Part shown: piece by piece, positions 49,626-60,965 of the stretch
How the letters are laid out: each line of letters starts with the position of its first letter
Position numbering within the stretch: position 1 is the stretch's first letter
Origin: Artemisia argyi
Taxonomy: Eukaryota; Streptophyta; Magnoliopsida; Asterales; Asteraceae
DNA length: 64,000 bases
Direction of reading: 5' to 3'
Assembly: GCA_030686995.1 (NCBI GenBank)
Contig: CM060698.1
Span: 142,805,106-142,869,105, forward strand
Position numbers and translations under genes: made by a program
Notes under the pieces: model-generated
Told to the model about the DNA's origin: nothing
What the model saw: only the letters and a program-made list of their open reading frames with translations
The model's database searches: none

Positions 49626-49729
49626 GTGCACAGACCAGGACTAATAGTTAGTGGGTCGGTTGTGATTATCCTGAAGAAGAAAAAAACCCAAAACCCAGGC
49701 TCATATATGCACTCTGTCATTCATGCTGA

Positions 49730-50510
49730 ATGCGGCCACCTTGGCTGCACCAGATAGAATATCTGGTTACCCTGCCAAGATGCGGGTCTCTGCTAGGCTC
49801 GCGCATAAAAGAGCTAAGAAGCACAATTATCATCATCGCCACAGATTATTCTAAAATCATTCATGAAAAAGCGAAAACAACCGCCATGGCTGCAACCGGA
49901 ATAGGTTGCCTTGCCAACATGCGGCTTATCTCGCATTTACACAGACACGTTAAAACTCATCATAGGTCGAAGATTATTATCAACATATTAATTTTTTTTG
50001 AAACACAAAGAACACTTTTAAAGTGCATCGAGCACATATTGCAGCATGTGACTGCTAACATGAATGATAGGCCTGCCACGGCTGCGAAACCATTATAACA
50101 GCAAGGCTTCTAAGCTAGGCTCAGATATGGCAGCGAACGGAAAAAAACAGGTGCACCCGCCATGGCTGCAATGCCGAGACGTTGCCTTGCCAAGATACGG
50201 GGAATTTCACTTTTATGCCGAGACATTGCCATGGCTGCAACCATAACACAGTCCTTGTTGGCCTACCAAGGAACGGTTGTCGACAAAATATAAGTGCACA
50301 AAACCATCATCGTTGCCTTAACCATATGCCACATCACCAATTTATACATTTATGTTTCCAAGAAAACCAAATTTACGATTGGTGTTCAAACATGTAAAAA
50401 TGCATCAGACCAAACCCATTCATTTTGGTCAGCTTATGACAATCATCACATCCACCCCCCGGCTGCAAACACGTTACCGTGATGCCCTGCCACGATAGGG
50501 GCGCATAAGG
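49730..50510 (-). ncRNA. Candidate non-coding RNA: six related stem-loop units
   Basis: On the minus strand, units at about 50510-50455, 50280-50222, 50216-50153, 50115-50068, 49925-49880 and 49795-49732 share a GGCARGG-like left arm and a TTGCAGCC(ATGGCGG) right arm. The loops between them differ but are themselves often self-complementary, for example ACCAGATA/TATCTGGT in the lowest unit and CAACC/GGTTG in the next. Outer arms CCGC/GCGG also pair. ATGATG(A/G) occurs some 45-60 bases before the hairpin in three units. The unit near 50110 is the most decayed. No coding frame spans the cluster. I cannot match it to a known RNA family. Box C/D and box H/ACA rules are not met in full. Confidence 0.4.
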
Positions 50511-50988
50511 CTAATTACAACAACCTCAGCGTGAGTGAAGGCATAGGTGTGCATAAATTATAAATACATTTTTCATTTAAGCATTTCATCAAGCACTTGG
50601 TGTGCAACCAATCTCCTTCATAAACGGTCTTTCATTAGGTGTTTGTGATACCCGACACAGCTACAACCACAATCAAGGTGTGGCTGCCATGTTTAATCTT
50701 TTCATCAACACTTTTAATAAACCCTAATTCATATATAAGCAACACATAAATGTCTAATTTTTTTTTCCAGAAAACCATAAAACATGGCATGACCAAATAA
50801 CCAACAACAGAAAATTTAAACTTACAGATTGTAGAAACAATCCAAACCCACTCTGCCACGAAAACCCCTTACTGTGAATTGTAGGATCTTGAAGCAGAAA
50901 ACAAAAGCCCCAAAACATCAAACCCTAGCATAATCGCACGCATTTTACTGTGTGTCTCGAGAATGTTCCACCGCTATCAAGCGGCACC

Positions 50989-50995
50989 CTTTATA
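50989..50995 (-). promoter_or_regulatory. TATA box upstream of the stem-loop cluster
   Basis: GAGTATAAAGGGTGCC on the minus strand. About 60-70 bases further on comes GCTAGGGTTTGATG, a sequence common near starts of plant transcripts. This supports a minus-strand transcription unit running through 50960-49400. Confidence 0.5.
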
Positions 50996-51129
50996 CTCAC
51001 GAGCCAGATTGGGCTAAGAAAGCAACGGATTAACCGATTGAGCAAAAACATGCCGGAAAAACAGGCCGGAAATGGCCCAGTAATTTTGGCGGGATAAGCC
51101 CGGGGAAAAACGGCGTCGTGTGTCTTTAG

Positions 51130-51133
<4 letters not shown>

Positions 51134-51208
<75 letters not shown>
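51134..51208. repeat. (AT)n microsatellite
   Basis: About 75 bp of AT repeat upstream of the minus-strand transcription unit. Confidence 0.95.
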
Positions 51209-51210
<2 letters not shown>

Positions 51211-51402
51211 ACCATCTTTATAATCTTTTTATATTGGCATTTTCATAAATTTGTTTTGACTTTAACTACCACTGAATTTAATTATCATCAATAATCTTTT
51301 TATGAAAGTTTGAACTTTAAAGGTTAACTAGCATGTACACTCTTTCCTTCCATTTAAACAAATAACAATTAAAATAAATTAAATTATTATACTGCAGAAT
51401 TA

Positions 51403-52011
51403 CGTGGCGTTTGGCATCTCGAGTTGAAAGTGATTACCCGATTAATGCATTTTCAAATCGCAAAATATAAGTTTCTAGTGTTTGAGTGTAGTGAGACCCT
51501 ATGTAATCAGAATTTTATTTTTATATTTTCCGGGGTCAAAGATCCTTTTACCGATTAAAAAATAATAATAAAAAATAAAAAAAAATAAAAATAAAAAAAA
51601 GGCTAATGGCTTGTAAATGTATCCAAGTTGACAGTTTTTTGTTGTTCTATGTAGCCAACTTTTTTTTTCTTATTAAAACACAATCTTTTCAAATTTCGTC
51701 TATTTCGTGTATTTTGTGATCATTTTACCCTTACTTTTTTCAAATTAAAAGGTTAAAATGGTCATTTTACATTACTAAATAGTCACAAAATACACACAAT
51801 AGACGAAATTTGAAAAGATTGTGTTTTAATAAGGAAAACAAGAGTTGGCTACATAGAACAACAAAAAGTGTCAACATGGATATATTTACAAGTCATTAGC
51901 CACAAAAAAACCTTATATAATCAGAATTTCTGATGGCGTTCTGTGATTACCACAACTTTAAACAACAGAAGCAAAAGCAGACACTTTTAAAATGCAATGC
52001 CAAACACCCCC
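51403..52011. mobile_element. Tourist/PIF-Harbinger-like MITE carrying a nested MITE
   Basis: The ends CGTGGCGTTTGGCAT and ATGCCAAACACCCCC are inverted, with four mismatches in 15. TTA lies directly outside both ends (51400-51402 and 52012-52014), the 3-bp duplication of this superfamily. The body is split by the 301-bp element at 51601-51901. TAATCAGAATTT occurs on both sides of that insert, in direct orientation. Confidence 0.75.
51601..51901. mobile_element. Long-hairpin MITE (about 120-bp arms)
   Basis: GGCTAATGGCTTGTAAATGT at the left and its near-complement ACTTGTAAATATATCC... at the right start arms of about 120 bp with a few mismatches, around a centre near 51740-51775. A transcript would fold into one long hairpin. 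It lies in A-rich DNA, so the target duplication is not readable. Probably Mutator-like. Confidence 0.85.
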
Positions 52012-52099
52012 TTAATGTTTTAAAAATGAGATGTTCGAAGGCTTGTTGCTGAGTTGTTGTTAGGTGGATAATGTTTGCTTATTTGCCTATAAATCATAG

Positions 52100-53156
52100 G
52101 TTTACCAGAGGTCTTATCAGTAAAGCCTGATCCATATTTCGACTCTGTACAAAAGGATTATACTCACGAGAAAGTTGAATCGGGTTCATATAATTGCAAT
52201 TTTCCTCCATTATTCCTTGCTGGAACTTTGAAACACTGGCTTGTTCGTGTAGAGACGCCAGAATCCCGAGTCATCACTAGAGCACAATTGGTTGATCATT
52301 ATACTCAGATACTAACCAACGTTTTGGGGAAGTATGTGCTCGTGCACTAACTGATGACGTATAGTCCATATTCGGGTCATGAACCTGATTAATGAACATT
52401 ACTAATGCCCAAGCCCACTACGAGTGGGCTATCATAACAATGAATTAGGCTACCATGCTATCGGTTTGGGCTTATGAAAGCCCAAACCCAAATACATTAT
52501 TTATGGTCTAGATAAGGATCTTTTATTTATGGGATAAAGATCCATAGACTGGATAGGCATTAAACGTCGAAGAGTGAGGAACACGAAATCTACAAGGATT
52601 TCGTGCCTATATAAAGAATATCACAACTCTCATTGAGATACGATTCACAACCCTAACTCTTCTATACAACCCTAAAACCAATTACTTACTCTCACGCCGG
52701 AGGATAATCGTGGGAGACAATCCCACGAAAAGCCTAACGGTGTTTGTTTGCTTTCTTAGTGCGCAGGTCTCAAGCATTAAGATCTGATTGGTACGAGAGC
52801 AGGAACCCAAACAAGGAATGCCCAACTTTTGTATCAACACTAACAGTTTTCTTTCTTTTTTCTTTGCATAAAAGTATCCTTTTTTACTTTCGTTTTGTTT
52901 AACAGTAAAAAGGACGCCCAAATGTGTATATATCATGTTTCCTTGCAATCCGACTATGGATTCTGTTGTGAACTAGACGATGAGTGTGCAAAGGAATTAG
53001 CCGGTAACTTATGCTTATATCATTTCTAGCAATGTTCCTTTAACTGTGCTTGTTTGTATCATTTTGTGATAATGGAAGTTGGGTGTACAGGTGTTCCTGG
53101 TGTTACATCTATCATGCTAGATGTGAATGTCAATTCAGACGACAAAGATTATGGAG
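52100..53156 (+). CDS. MORF-family RNA-editing factor, partial (three exons)
   Basis: Exons 52100-52331, 52906-53003 and 53091-53156 join in compatible phases (AA+T, G+GT) with GT/AG borders and no stop. They read GLPEVLSVKPDPYFDSVQKD, ...LKHWLVRVETPES, LVDHYTQILTNVLGN, then KKDAQMCIYHVSLQSDYGFC, CELDDECAKELAGVPGV and NSDDKDYGG. The HWLV...YxxTLxxVLG...GF-CxxDxE...LxGxPGVxxxxxDxxxxxxxKDYGG pattern is the MORF/RIP box. Such proteins bind PPR proteins in organellar C-to-U editosomes. The leading part looks like the end of a preceding MORF module, so a tandem-module protein is likely. The 5' exons and the 3' end are not seen; TE sequence lies on both sides. It may be a captured or a truncated gene. 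Confidence 0.7.
52352..52839 (+). mobile_element. Solo LTR in a MORF intron
   Basis: 488 bp starting TGATGACGTA and ending TATCAACA, flanked by CTAAC on both sides (52347-52351 and 52840-52844). A TATA-like CCTATATAAAG lies near 52601. An ATTGGTACGAGAGCAGG stretch near 52789 resembles a tRNA-iMet primer site, so a 5' LTR plus short leader is an alternative reading. The intron's splice sites lie outside it and are intact. Strand is tentative. Confidence 0.75.
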
Positions 53157-53232
53157 GTACCTTGTCAAGTTTAACAAATTAGCTTTACTTACTCTGCATT
53201 TTTGGCTATAATTTCAATCTGTATATTGTATC

Positions 53233-53471
53233 TTGCTATTACTGTGTGTTAGAGGGAAACATGCGTGTGTGGATCTAACCGAGGTTTCTCCTCTTGAGGG
53301 GTTGAGTAGCCGGGGTTTTACAGTAGGACAGGCTGCTTTGAAAGCCGCCTCGTACAAAGTGGCAAAACACGAGAAAGCGTGCATTGAAAATCAGCATGTT
53401 TTTATTCCTTTCGCGTTTGATACTTTTGGTTTTCTGGCACCTGAGGCAGTGGAGCTACTCAACAGAGTTCA
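53233..53471 (+). pseudogene. Unidentified coding fragment fused to RT
   Basis: The open frame that continues into the downstream RT begins with about 80 residues (KHACVDLTEVSPLEGLSSRG, AALKAASYKVAKHEKACIEN, HVFIPFAFDTFGFLAPEAVE) that are not RT. I recall similar stretches in many TE-rich plant regions but cannot name the source protein. It joins the RT at about 53472 in frame. Confidence 0.5.
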
Positions 53472-54566
53472 TTACCATGACTGGCTTTCCAATCCAGTGA
53501 TGGTAAAGAAGAGCGATGGCAGCTGGAGAATGTGCGTGGACTTCATTGACCTTAACAAAGCATGTCCACAAGACTGTTACCCGCTACCAGAGATAGACTG
53601 GAAGGTGGAATCTTTGTGCAGATACCCCTTTAAATGCTTCATAGACGCATACAAAGGGTACCACCAAATCCATATGGCTGAGGAAGACGAAGAAAAAACA
53701 GCCTTTCACACAAGTCAAGGGGTTTACTGTTACACAAAAATGCCTTTTGGCCTAAAGAATGCGGGGGCAACATACCAGCGGTTGGTGGACAACGCGTTTG
53801 AGAAGCAAGTAGGTCGCAACCTGGAGTTTTATGTTGATGACCTTGTCATAAAGAGCCATACTTAAGGAGAATTGGTGTGTGACATCGAGGAAACATTCAA
53901 AACATTGGGAAGGATCAACATGAAGTTAAATCCCAAGAAGTGTACTTTTGGCGCTACAGAAGGCATGTTTCTTGGGTATTTGATAGAACCTGATGGCATT
54001 AAGCCCTGTCCAGAGAAAACAAAAGCTGTCATCGAACTCCCTTCACCACGCACACTGAAAGAAGTCCAGTCATTAAACGGAAAATTAGCTGGGCTAAATC
54101 GATTCTTGTCTAAATCAGCAGATAAGTCACTCCCTCTCTTTAAGACACTCACAAAGTGCACGAAAAAGGGAGACTTTCGGTGGACTGCGAAAGCGGAAGA
54201 AGCTTTTCAACAGCTCAAACAACATATAGCAGTACTTCCCAAGCATGTCGCACCCCGACTAGGGGAAGAATTGATCATGTACTTATCTGCAACTCATGGA
54301 GCAGCCAACGCGGTGCTATTGACAGATAGGAACTCCGTTCAAACACCAATATACTTTGTAAGCAAAGCACTCAATAAGACAGAGACTAACTATACTGCCA
54401 TGGAAAAGCTGGTCCTAGCTTTAGTATTCGCAGCTAAGAGACTGCGCAGATACTTTCAAGCGCACCCAATAGCTGTAATTACGGATCAACCTATCAAGCA
54501 AGTTATCTCTAAACCTGACGCATCGGGACGGCTACAAAAATGGAGTGTGTTATTGAGCGAGCATAA
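53472..54566 (+). pseudogene. Tat-lineage RT and RNase H fragment
   Basis: It reads HDWLSNPVMVKKSDGSWRMC, VDFIDLNKACPQDCYPLPEI, CFIDAYKGYHQIHMAEEDEE, KMPFGLKNAGATYQRL and the catalytic block FYVDDLVIKS. RNase H follows (LYLSATHG-like YLSATHGAANAVLL and VITDQPIKQVISKPDASGRL). A stop at 53863-53865 breaks the frame just after the YVDD block; the same frame then continues. It ends at GAGCATAA where the next element's LTR starts, so the Athila element inserted here. gag, protease, integrase and LTRs of this element are not present. Confidence 0.9.
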
Positions 54567-57500
54567 TGATGAATGCGCAAACACTCATCATTTTTATCGT
54601 ATTTAAAACTGCCAAAACATACAAAAACAATCGAAAAGTAATCAAAATACTTAAATTATCCCAGGGATTGTGTTTTATGTGTTTTAAATGCAAAACGAGC
54701 AAAAACAAACAAAAAACGATCAAAGTTTGCAATATTGGCAGTTTCAGCCCCCCAAGTTTCAAAATTTGTCAGAAATAGTCCCTATGCATTTATTTTGAAA
54801 TAAAAGTCAACCCAAGTCCCTAAAAAATCAAAAGTTATCAAAAACGGACTTTGGGTGATAAATTTGGAAAAGTTTCATGTTTGGTCCCTGGAGTTTGGAA
54901 ATTTGCAAGTTTAGTCCCTGGGAATTTTGAAAATTAAAAAAAAATTGCAAAAATTGATTTTGGAATATCAAACTTGGCAATATTAATCCCTTGTGATACT
55001 TTGGCAAAATGTACAATTCCAGCCCTTGGGTTTTGTTAAATTGCAAGAATGGTCCCTATGTTTATATACTAATCCAACCGGACCCTAATAGTTTTTAACC
55101 CAAAAACAAAACTAACCCAACCCCTTATTACTCCAATCCACCAAGCCCACCCTTATCCACCAGGCCCAATCCAACACCCTCAGCCCACTCCACACAAATA
55201 ATAATAATAAAACCCGTCCCTTTTCCCCCCTTGGTCAACAAGGTCAAATATTGACCTTCTCCCCCACTTGAGTCTGCAATACCTCACCAAACACTCCAAT
55301 CCCCCCTCCTCCACCTCAGCACCCCACTCCTTGTTCCCCCAACTCCCAGAAGCATACAAAGAGCGTTAGTTGATATCTATAGCTTCCAAGCAACTCCAAA
55401 CTGACAAAAGTGGAAAATGGCGCCAAAATGGTTTTTAAAGGTTGAGATCATTCCCACCCAATCCAAGGGGTGGGATTTACTCAGAAAAGTACAATGAAGT
55501 CAATGGCAGCCATATAAGAAGGAGAGAAGCAGTGGAGAAAAACAAGTAGTATAACTTAGAAAATTTTAGGTCGCTTGTAATTTTATTAAGTTTGTAATTG
55601 TATTTTTAAGCTTTTGATTATCAAATTCAGTAATGTCAGTGTAATATTAACCTTTTTTATTAATGAATTTCAGTTTCTCATATTGAATTCCATTTTGTCT
55701 AATTTTCACTAATTTCTTAAGCATAGTTCAAATGGTAGTTACTATGGTTGTTATGGACTAGACTAGGTCATTTAAGCTCCCATGAAGTTTTATAAAGATT
55801 TCTAGTAACTTAAAACTTAGATTAGCTAAAAAATTCCACAAAAACACCATTGGTCAACAAAAGTCAAACTGAGAGTTTTGAGATTTGGATTCTGATTCAG
55901 AAGTGGATTGGATGCAAGCAGCTTTGGAATATCTGGTTTAGATCCTCAGGGAGGAGTTAGGACAAATTGGTTCTTTGGGTTCTTATCTTTGGTGCTCACA
56001 GTCCACTCTTGTAAGCCCTATACTTATTTACAGCTTATTATACATAATATTAGTTTTCCTTGCTTATTTCTGTGTATTTATGTGTACTTGAAGTCATTTA
56101 GTGTGATTATAAACAAAAGTAGTATAATTGTTTATTGAAATTTAGAGTGGCTTAGTATTTCAATTTTCAGTTTATCATAGTATTTTGTGGACTTCTGAGT
56201 TCTTGTGGTTATTCTTGCAATAATTGTACTTGAAAAAGTTTAAGTAATCATAACAAGAGATTCTTCATCAGTAGTTTTGGTCCAAACCCTCATTTGCTTT
56301 GAAATCCTCCCAACACAGTCAAATTAAAGGGTGTTTGGTTTTAGATAGATCCCTTGGTTCCCTTGAGATTTTGTTGCTACTTGTGTACAAAACAGTCTCA
56401 CCAAGGTTAAAACAGGTCAAAGTGACCAAGAAATCAAGTCATTTTTAAGCTTAAAGTCAAAATCAAGGTTTAGGTTCCTAAATTTGATCATCTGTTGGAA
56501 CATTGGGTTCTCAACCCACTCAAATCTTTTCATTAACTATTGTTGTAGCTTAAGTTCATGTTAGATTAGTTTAATAAATCATTTCTAGTCAGAAAACAAA
56601 GATTGAAACTCACAAAAGTCAAAAACTCAAGTTTAACTAAAAAGTCAAAAAAAGGTAATTTCAGATTTTAGCAAAAATGGCATGAATTAAATTGATTTTT
56701 GTGTTTGGACTTAAGGTTTGAAATTGCTTGGGCAAGTAGTTTATCAGTAGAACATTAGATTTTCATAATGGGTACATTTTTGTGATTTTATTTGGTGGAC
56801 CAAAACACCCTTGGAACTGAGCTGCAGGGCAACCCAGTCCCCTGTCTCAGCAGACCCAGCTCACCACCCAACTTTGGTGGTCATTTGTGGTTACCCCAGT
56901 GGGTCCCACACCCCATAGTTAGTCTTGCCCAACCCCCCTCCTACCAGGGAGTCTAAGTTGACCTTTTGTTTGACCCTTAGACCAGTGGACCCCACCTGAT
57001 CTTGCTCACAAACCTTGTCCCCATTCTGCATCAGATTCTCAATAAGCCAACTACTTATTTGAGTTTTGTGGCTTATTCTAGCCACTTATTTGGTCTAATC
57101 AAGCTTAATATAGTTCATGTAACTCAGAGAAACCATTTTTACCATTGTGGACCCCACATCACTTCATTTGAGCTTAATTCCTTCCACAGTCAACTGTTAG
57201 GGTCAATAAGCTCTCAACTGCTTATTTTTGGTTTGTGAAAAAAGTGTTTTAAGAAAAAGTGTTTGTATTTAGTGTATAATTAGTTTGGAAAAAGAAAAAA
57301 CACCAAAAACAAACTTTAATTATAGTGATAGCTTCTATTTAATAGGATTTATCATTTTAATTTTCTTTTTAGCTTATTTATAAGCAATATATCATTTTTA
57401 TATTTTTATAAATTCTATTTTAGGTTAAAGTAATTTTAGAAATTTTTTCAGACTTTTATTTTGTCTTTTAGTGGTTTTTATAATTAATTTTAGTTTAATT

Positions 57501-58260
57501 AAGTTTTAATTAATATTAAGTAATTAAATAGCATAATTATATTTTATAAAGTATAACCTAGTTTTTATAATTTTTCTGACTTTTATTTAAGTTAAAACAT
57601 TTTTATAAATTTTTCTAGGATTTATATTGTTCATTTTCTATTTTTCCTAATATAATTAGTATAATTAGAAATTAATAAGTAATTAGATTAATAATTAGTA
57701 AATTAGTTTAAAAATACATAAAATTAACTTTTTGTAATTTTTTTAGGATTCCTGTGATGGTTAATTAAATTTATAAAAAATTTCTTAATTTTCTAAGTCT
57801 TTTTAGTATTTTTAATAAATCTAATTAGTTAATTAATAAATAATTAGTAATTAATTAATAATTAATAATTAAATAGTGTAAAAATACTTTTTCTTTTTCT
57901 TAAAATTTTCTTTAATTGTTAGAATTGTAAAAATAATAATTTTACACTTATAACCTTTCCCGTCCATCAGTTGTACTTTTTGTTTTGTTCGTCTGTGTAC
58001 GTTTTTAATTAAAACGTACGTTTTTAGGTTTTAGCTCAAATCTTCATACTCTCTATTCCCGTAATCAATCACGTAGCTTTCCTAAGCTATATTTGTTAAT
58101 AATTTCCAAATAATTCTTATCACAAGTACGCTAAAGCACAATCCACACCTCGTCGGGACATAACGACCTGGTGATACCTTATATTACCCGAAGCATTGAT
58201 CTAGGCTATTTGACTTTGTTGACCATTCCTTGGTCAATATAAGTTGGTGGTATAGCATCA
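54567..58260 (+). repeat. 5' LTR of the Athila element, about 3.7 kb
   Basis: TGATGAATGCGC... to ...GGTATAGCATCA. The first part holds repeated TAGTCCCT / GTTTGGAAATTTGCAAG-like phrases (54770-55060). CCATATAAGAAGGAG near 55511-55525 is a possible TATA box. The 57241-57960 part is extremely AT-rich with many AATTAATTA stretches. A long LTR is normal for Athila. No genes inside. Confidence 0.8.
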
Positions 58261-58269
58261 ATCAATTTT

Positions 58270-58287
58270 TGGCGCCGCTGCCGGGGA
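58270..58287 (+). promoter_or_regulatory. Primer-binding site (tRNA-Asp)
   Basis: TGGCGCCGCTGCCGGGGA, nine bases after the LTR, matches the tRNA-Asp 3'-end complement used by Athila/Tat elements. Confidence 0.9.
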
Positions 58288-58816
58288 GGTGTGCGCGTTT
58301 CTATAGCGTCAATTGAGATTAGTGTTATTTCACCTCATTCACTGTACAAATATCACCACTTTTGTAAATTTTAAATCAAAATACAAAAAAAAAGTCATTA
58401 ACACTTTTCCTAAAGTGTTAAAACACCAAAAAAATTAAAAACAACAAAACAGATCGTAACGTTTTCTGAATCGGTTTTCTTTTAAGGTGATTCTTAAAGA
58501 GAAACGATTTTGGTAAACGAAACGATACCAAAAATATTTTCCAAAAGTTTTTAAACCCTTACACAAAACACAAAAACATCCGTCTTTTCTTGTGAATAAT
58601 AATAATACATAAAAACCAACCGTCGCAAACCAAGACAGAACACCTACCAACTGGGGGTGTGAACATAATAAGTTCCCAAACGAAAGATAAAAACTTGCCT
58701 TTGTATCCCTGTAGGTGGTGTACCTTTCTTAAAGAAGCCATTTGCTTGCGATTATTGGTTTAAGTTCACTGTTGATTTGCCTCGATTTTGTTTTGATTGG
58801 TTTTTATCTCTAGTAC

Positions 58817-60965
58817 ATGCGCACTTGTTCTTCAAGGTCCACGAGCCCATTACGTGAGCTTGTTCGGAAACCTAGAAGACCTCGTCAACGTTCAGCACCA
58901 ACAGTCGGATCTGAGATCCGTACTGTTGTCACACCCACTATCACCATGGCAGAAGACCACCCCATGTGTGAGCTTCTCCAAGCACCCATCGAGGGTTACA
59001 GAGATGCCATTGTTGTTCCAGCCATCGTGGCTGATAATTTTGAGCTCAAAACCGGGTTACTCAATCTTGTAACCTCAAGTCAATTTTACGGTTTTGAGAG
59101 GGACGATCCTCATGCTCATATTCGATGGTTCAATAAAATCACATCGACCATCAAGTACAAAAATGTCCCGTGTGAAGCAATAAAACTTCTTCTCTTCCCA
59201 TTCTCCTTGGAGGGACAAGCCCGGATTTGGCTTGAAAAACAACCTCAAAGAATTACTTCGCAAGTGTCCACATCATGGTTTCTCTGAGTTGATGCAACTC
59301 GATACTTTTTACAATGGCGTGAGCCAAGCTGATCAGGATTCTCTCAATGCCTCCGCGGGAGGTAATTTCTTGAGTAGAACCACAAAAGAAGCTTTGCAAA
59401 TCATAGAAAACAAGTCCAAGGTCCGCTCTACACGAAGCAAACCGATTGTTTCTCAAATCAATGCGGGACCTTCTACTTCATCTTCTGTGGGTCAATCTAG
59501 CACGGATGCTAAGATTGACAAGCTCACTGAAGCGATCCAAGCTTTGGTTCTCGCCCAAAAAAAGAAAGTTTCATTTCCACAAAATCCTCCCCCTGCTGAG
59601 GTTAAAAAAGTGGAAGTCTGTGTGACTTGTGGCGGGCCGCATGCCTACTACAATTGCACAGCTACTGATGGTACTCCTTATGAAGCTCATGCTGTAGCCG
59701 GGTCCCAAAATCAAGGAGGCAATCAATATCGCCCTCCTATGGACCCTAGCTATCATCCTCAACATCATTATCCTGGACCTCTTGGTTTTAATCAAAACCA
59801 AAATGTCCAAAACCGTGGCCAAAATCAAAATAGAGCGAACCAAGGTTATCAAAACCAAGGTAACCTCAATCAGGGTCACGGTTTTCACAATCAAAACCAA
59901 GGGTTCCAAAATCAAGGTTTCCAACATCAAAATCAAGGAAACTTTAATCGGAACCAAGGTCAGGGTAATTTCAATCCGGGATATTTCCATGGGAACAACA
60001 ACCCTAATCAGGGTAATTTTCAAAATCAAGGTCCCAATCCGAACAATCGAGCTCCAAATATTCCTCATCTGAATCAAGCCATTGTTCCAACCGGGCCTTT
60101 ATCTGATGAGTTGTTGAAACAATTCATGAAGTCCCAAGAAGAGTTGAACAAGTTGCTGGTCAGCCAGATTTCTGACATCAAGAAGTCTTTAAATGATCGA
60201 CCCTCGGGCTCAGGTACTACTTTACCTAGCAACACGATCGCTAACCCGAGGGGCGATGCTAAGGCGATCACAACACGAAGTGGTGCTTCATATGATGAAC
60301 CCGCGATTCCTACTACCTCTTCTTCCTCTCCTCCAAAGGTAGTGGATCGTGAACCTGAGGTGACAAAGGACAAGGTGCAGATTCTTTGCCCACGAAGTAC
60401 AACACACGTCCAACCTAAGGTTATTCCTGAAACCAGATGTAAGCCTGGAGTTGTCTTTGAACCACCAGAAACTCCAGTGGACAACCCTAAATCCAAAACT
60501 TCTATTCCCTATCCATCACGTCTCAGTGAACAAAAGCTCCGCGAAAAGGCTAATCACCAAATGGATAAGTTTCTCCAAATCTTCCAAGATTTGCACTTTG
60601 ACATTAGCTTTACAGATGCTATTATCTTGATGCCCAAGTTTGCATCGACAATCAAAAATCTGTTGAGTAATAAAGAGAAACTCTTTGAGATGGCAAGAAC
60701 TCCTCTAAATGAGAACTGCTCAGCAGTTCTTTTGAAAAAGCTTCCTGAAAAGCTTGGAGACCCCGGGAAATTCCTCATTCCTTGTACTTTCTCGGGTATG
60801 GTTGAATTCTTCGCCTTGGTCGATCTAGGTGCTAGCATTAACCTGATGCCATATTCTGTGTGGAAGAATCTCTCTTCCCGAACTTACCCCCACGTGCATG
60901 ACTTTAGAGCTTGCCGATCGTTCGATTTATCATCCCATTGGCATTGCCGAGGACGTATTCGTTAA
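58817..60965 (+). pseudogene. Athila gag-protease, broken by an internal deletion
   Basis: The first frame (58817-59287) carries the gag start and core (YGFERDDPHAHIRWFNKITS, FPFSLEGQARIWLEK). It then shifts into a second frame (from about 59245: LKELLRKCPHHGFSELMQLD), with the roughly 50-residue stretch that other Athila gags have here missing. Next come a CX2CX3HX4C knuckle (CVTCGGPHAYYNC), a long Asn-Gln-Gly repeat (59710-60050) and the protease active-site region VDLGASINLMPYSVW near 60817. The frame then runs into unrelated residues after about 60870. The Asn-Gln-Gly stretch is a low-complexity linker, perhaps RNA-binding. Confidence 0.88.

Noticed and set aside
49730..50510. Box C/D snoRNA cluster
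   Set aside because: ATGATGA box-C-like motifs occur, but matching CTGA D boxes and terminal stems at the right distance are missing in most units.
49730..50510. Box H/ACA snoRNA cluster
   Set aside because: Hairpins with internal loops are present, but the H box and the 3' ACA are not consistently placed.
59571..60077. Minus-strand frame rich in Ile/Leu/Val opposite the Asn-Gln-Gly gag linker
   Set aside because: It is the antisense of a low-complexity coding stretch.
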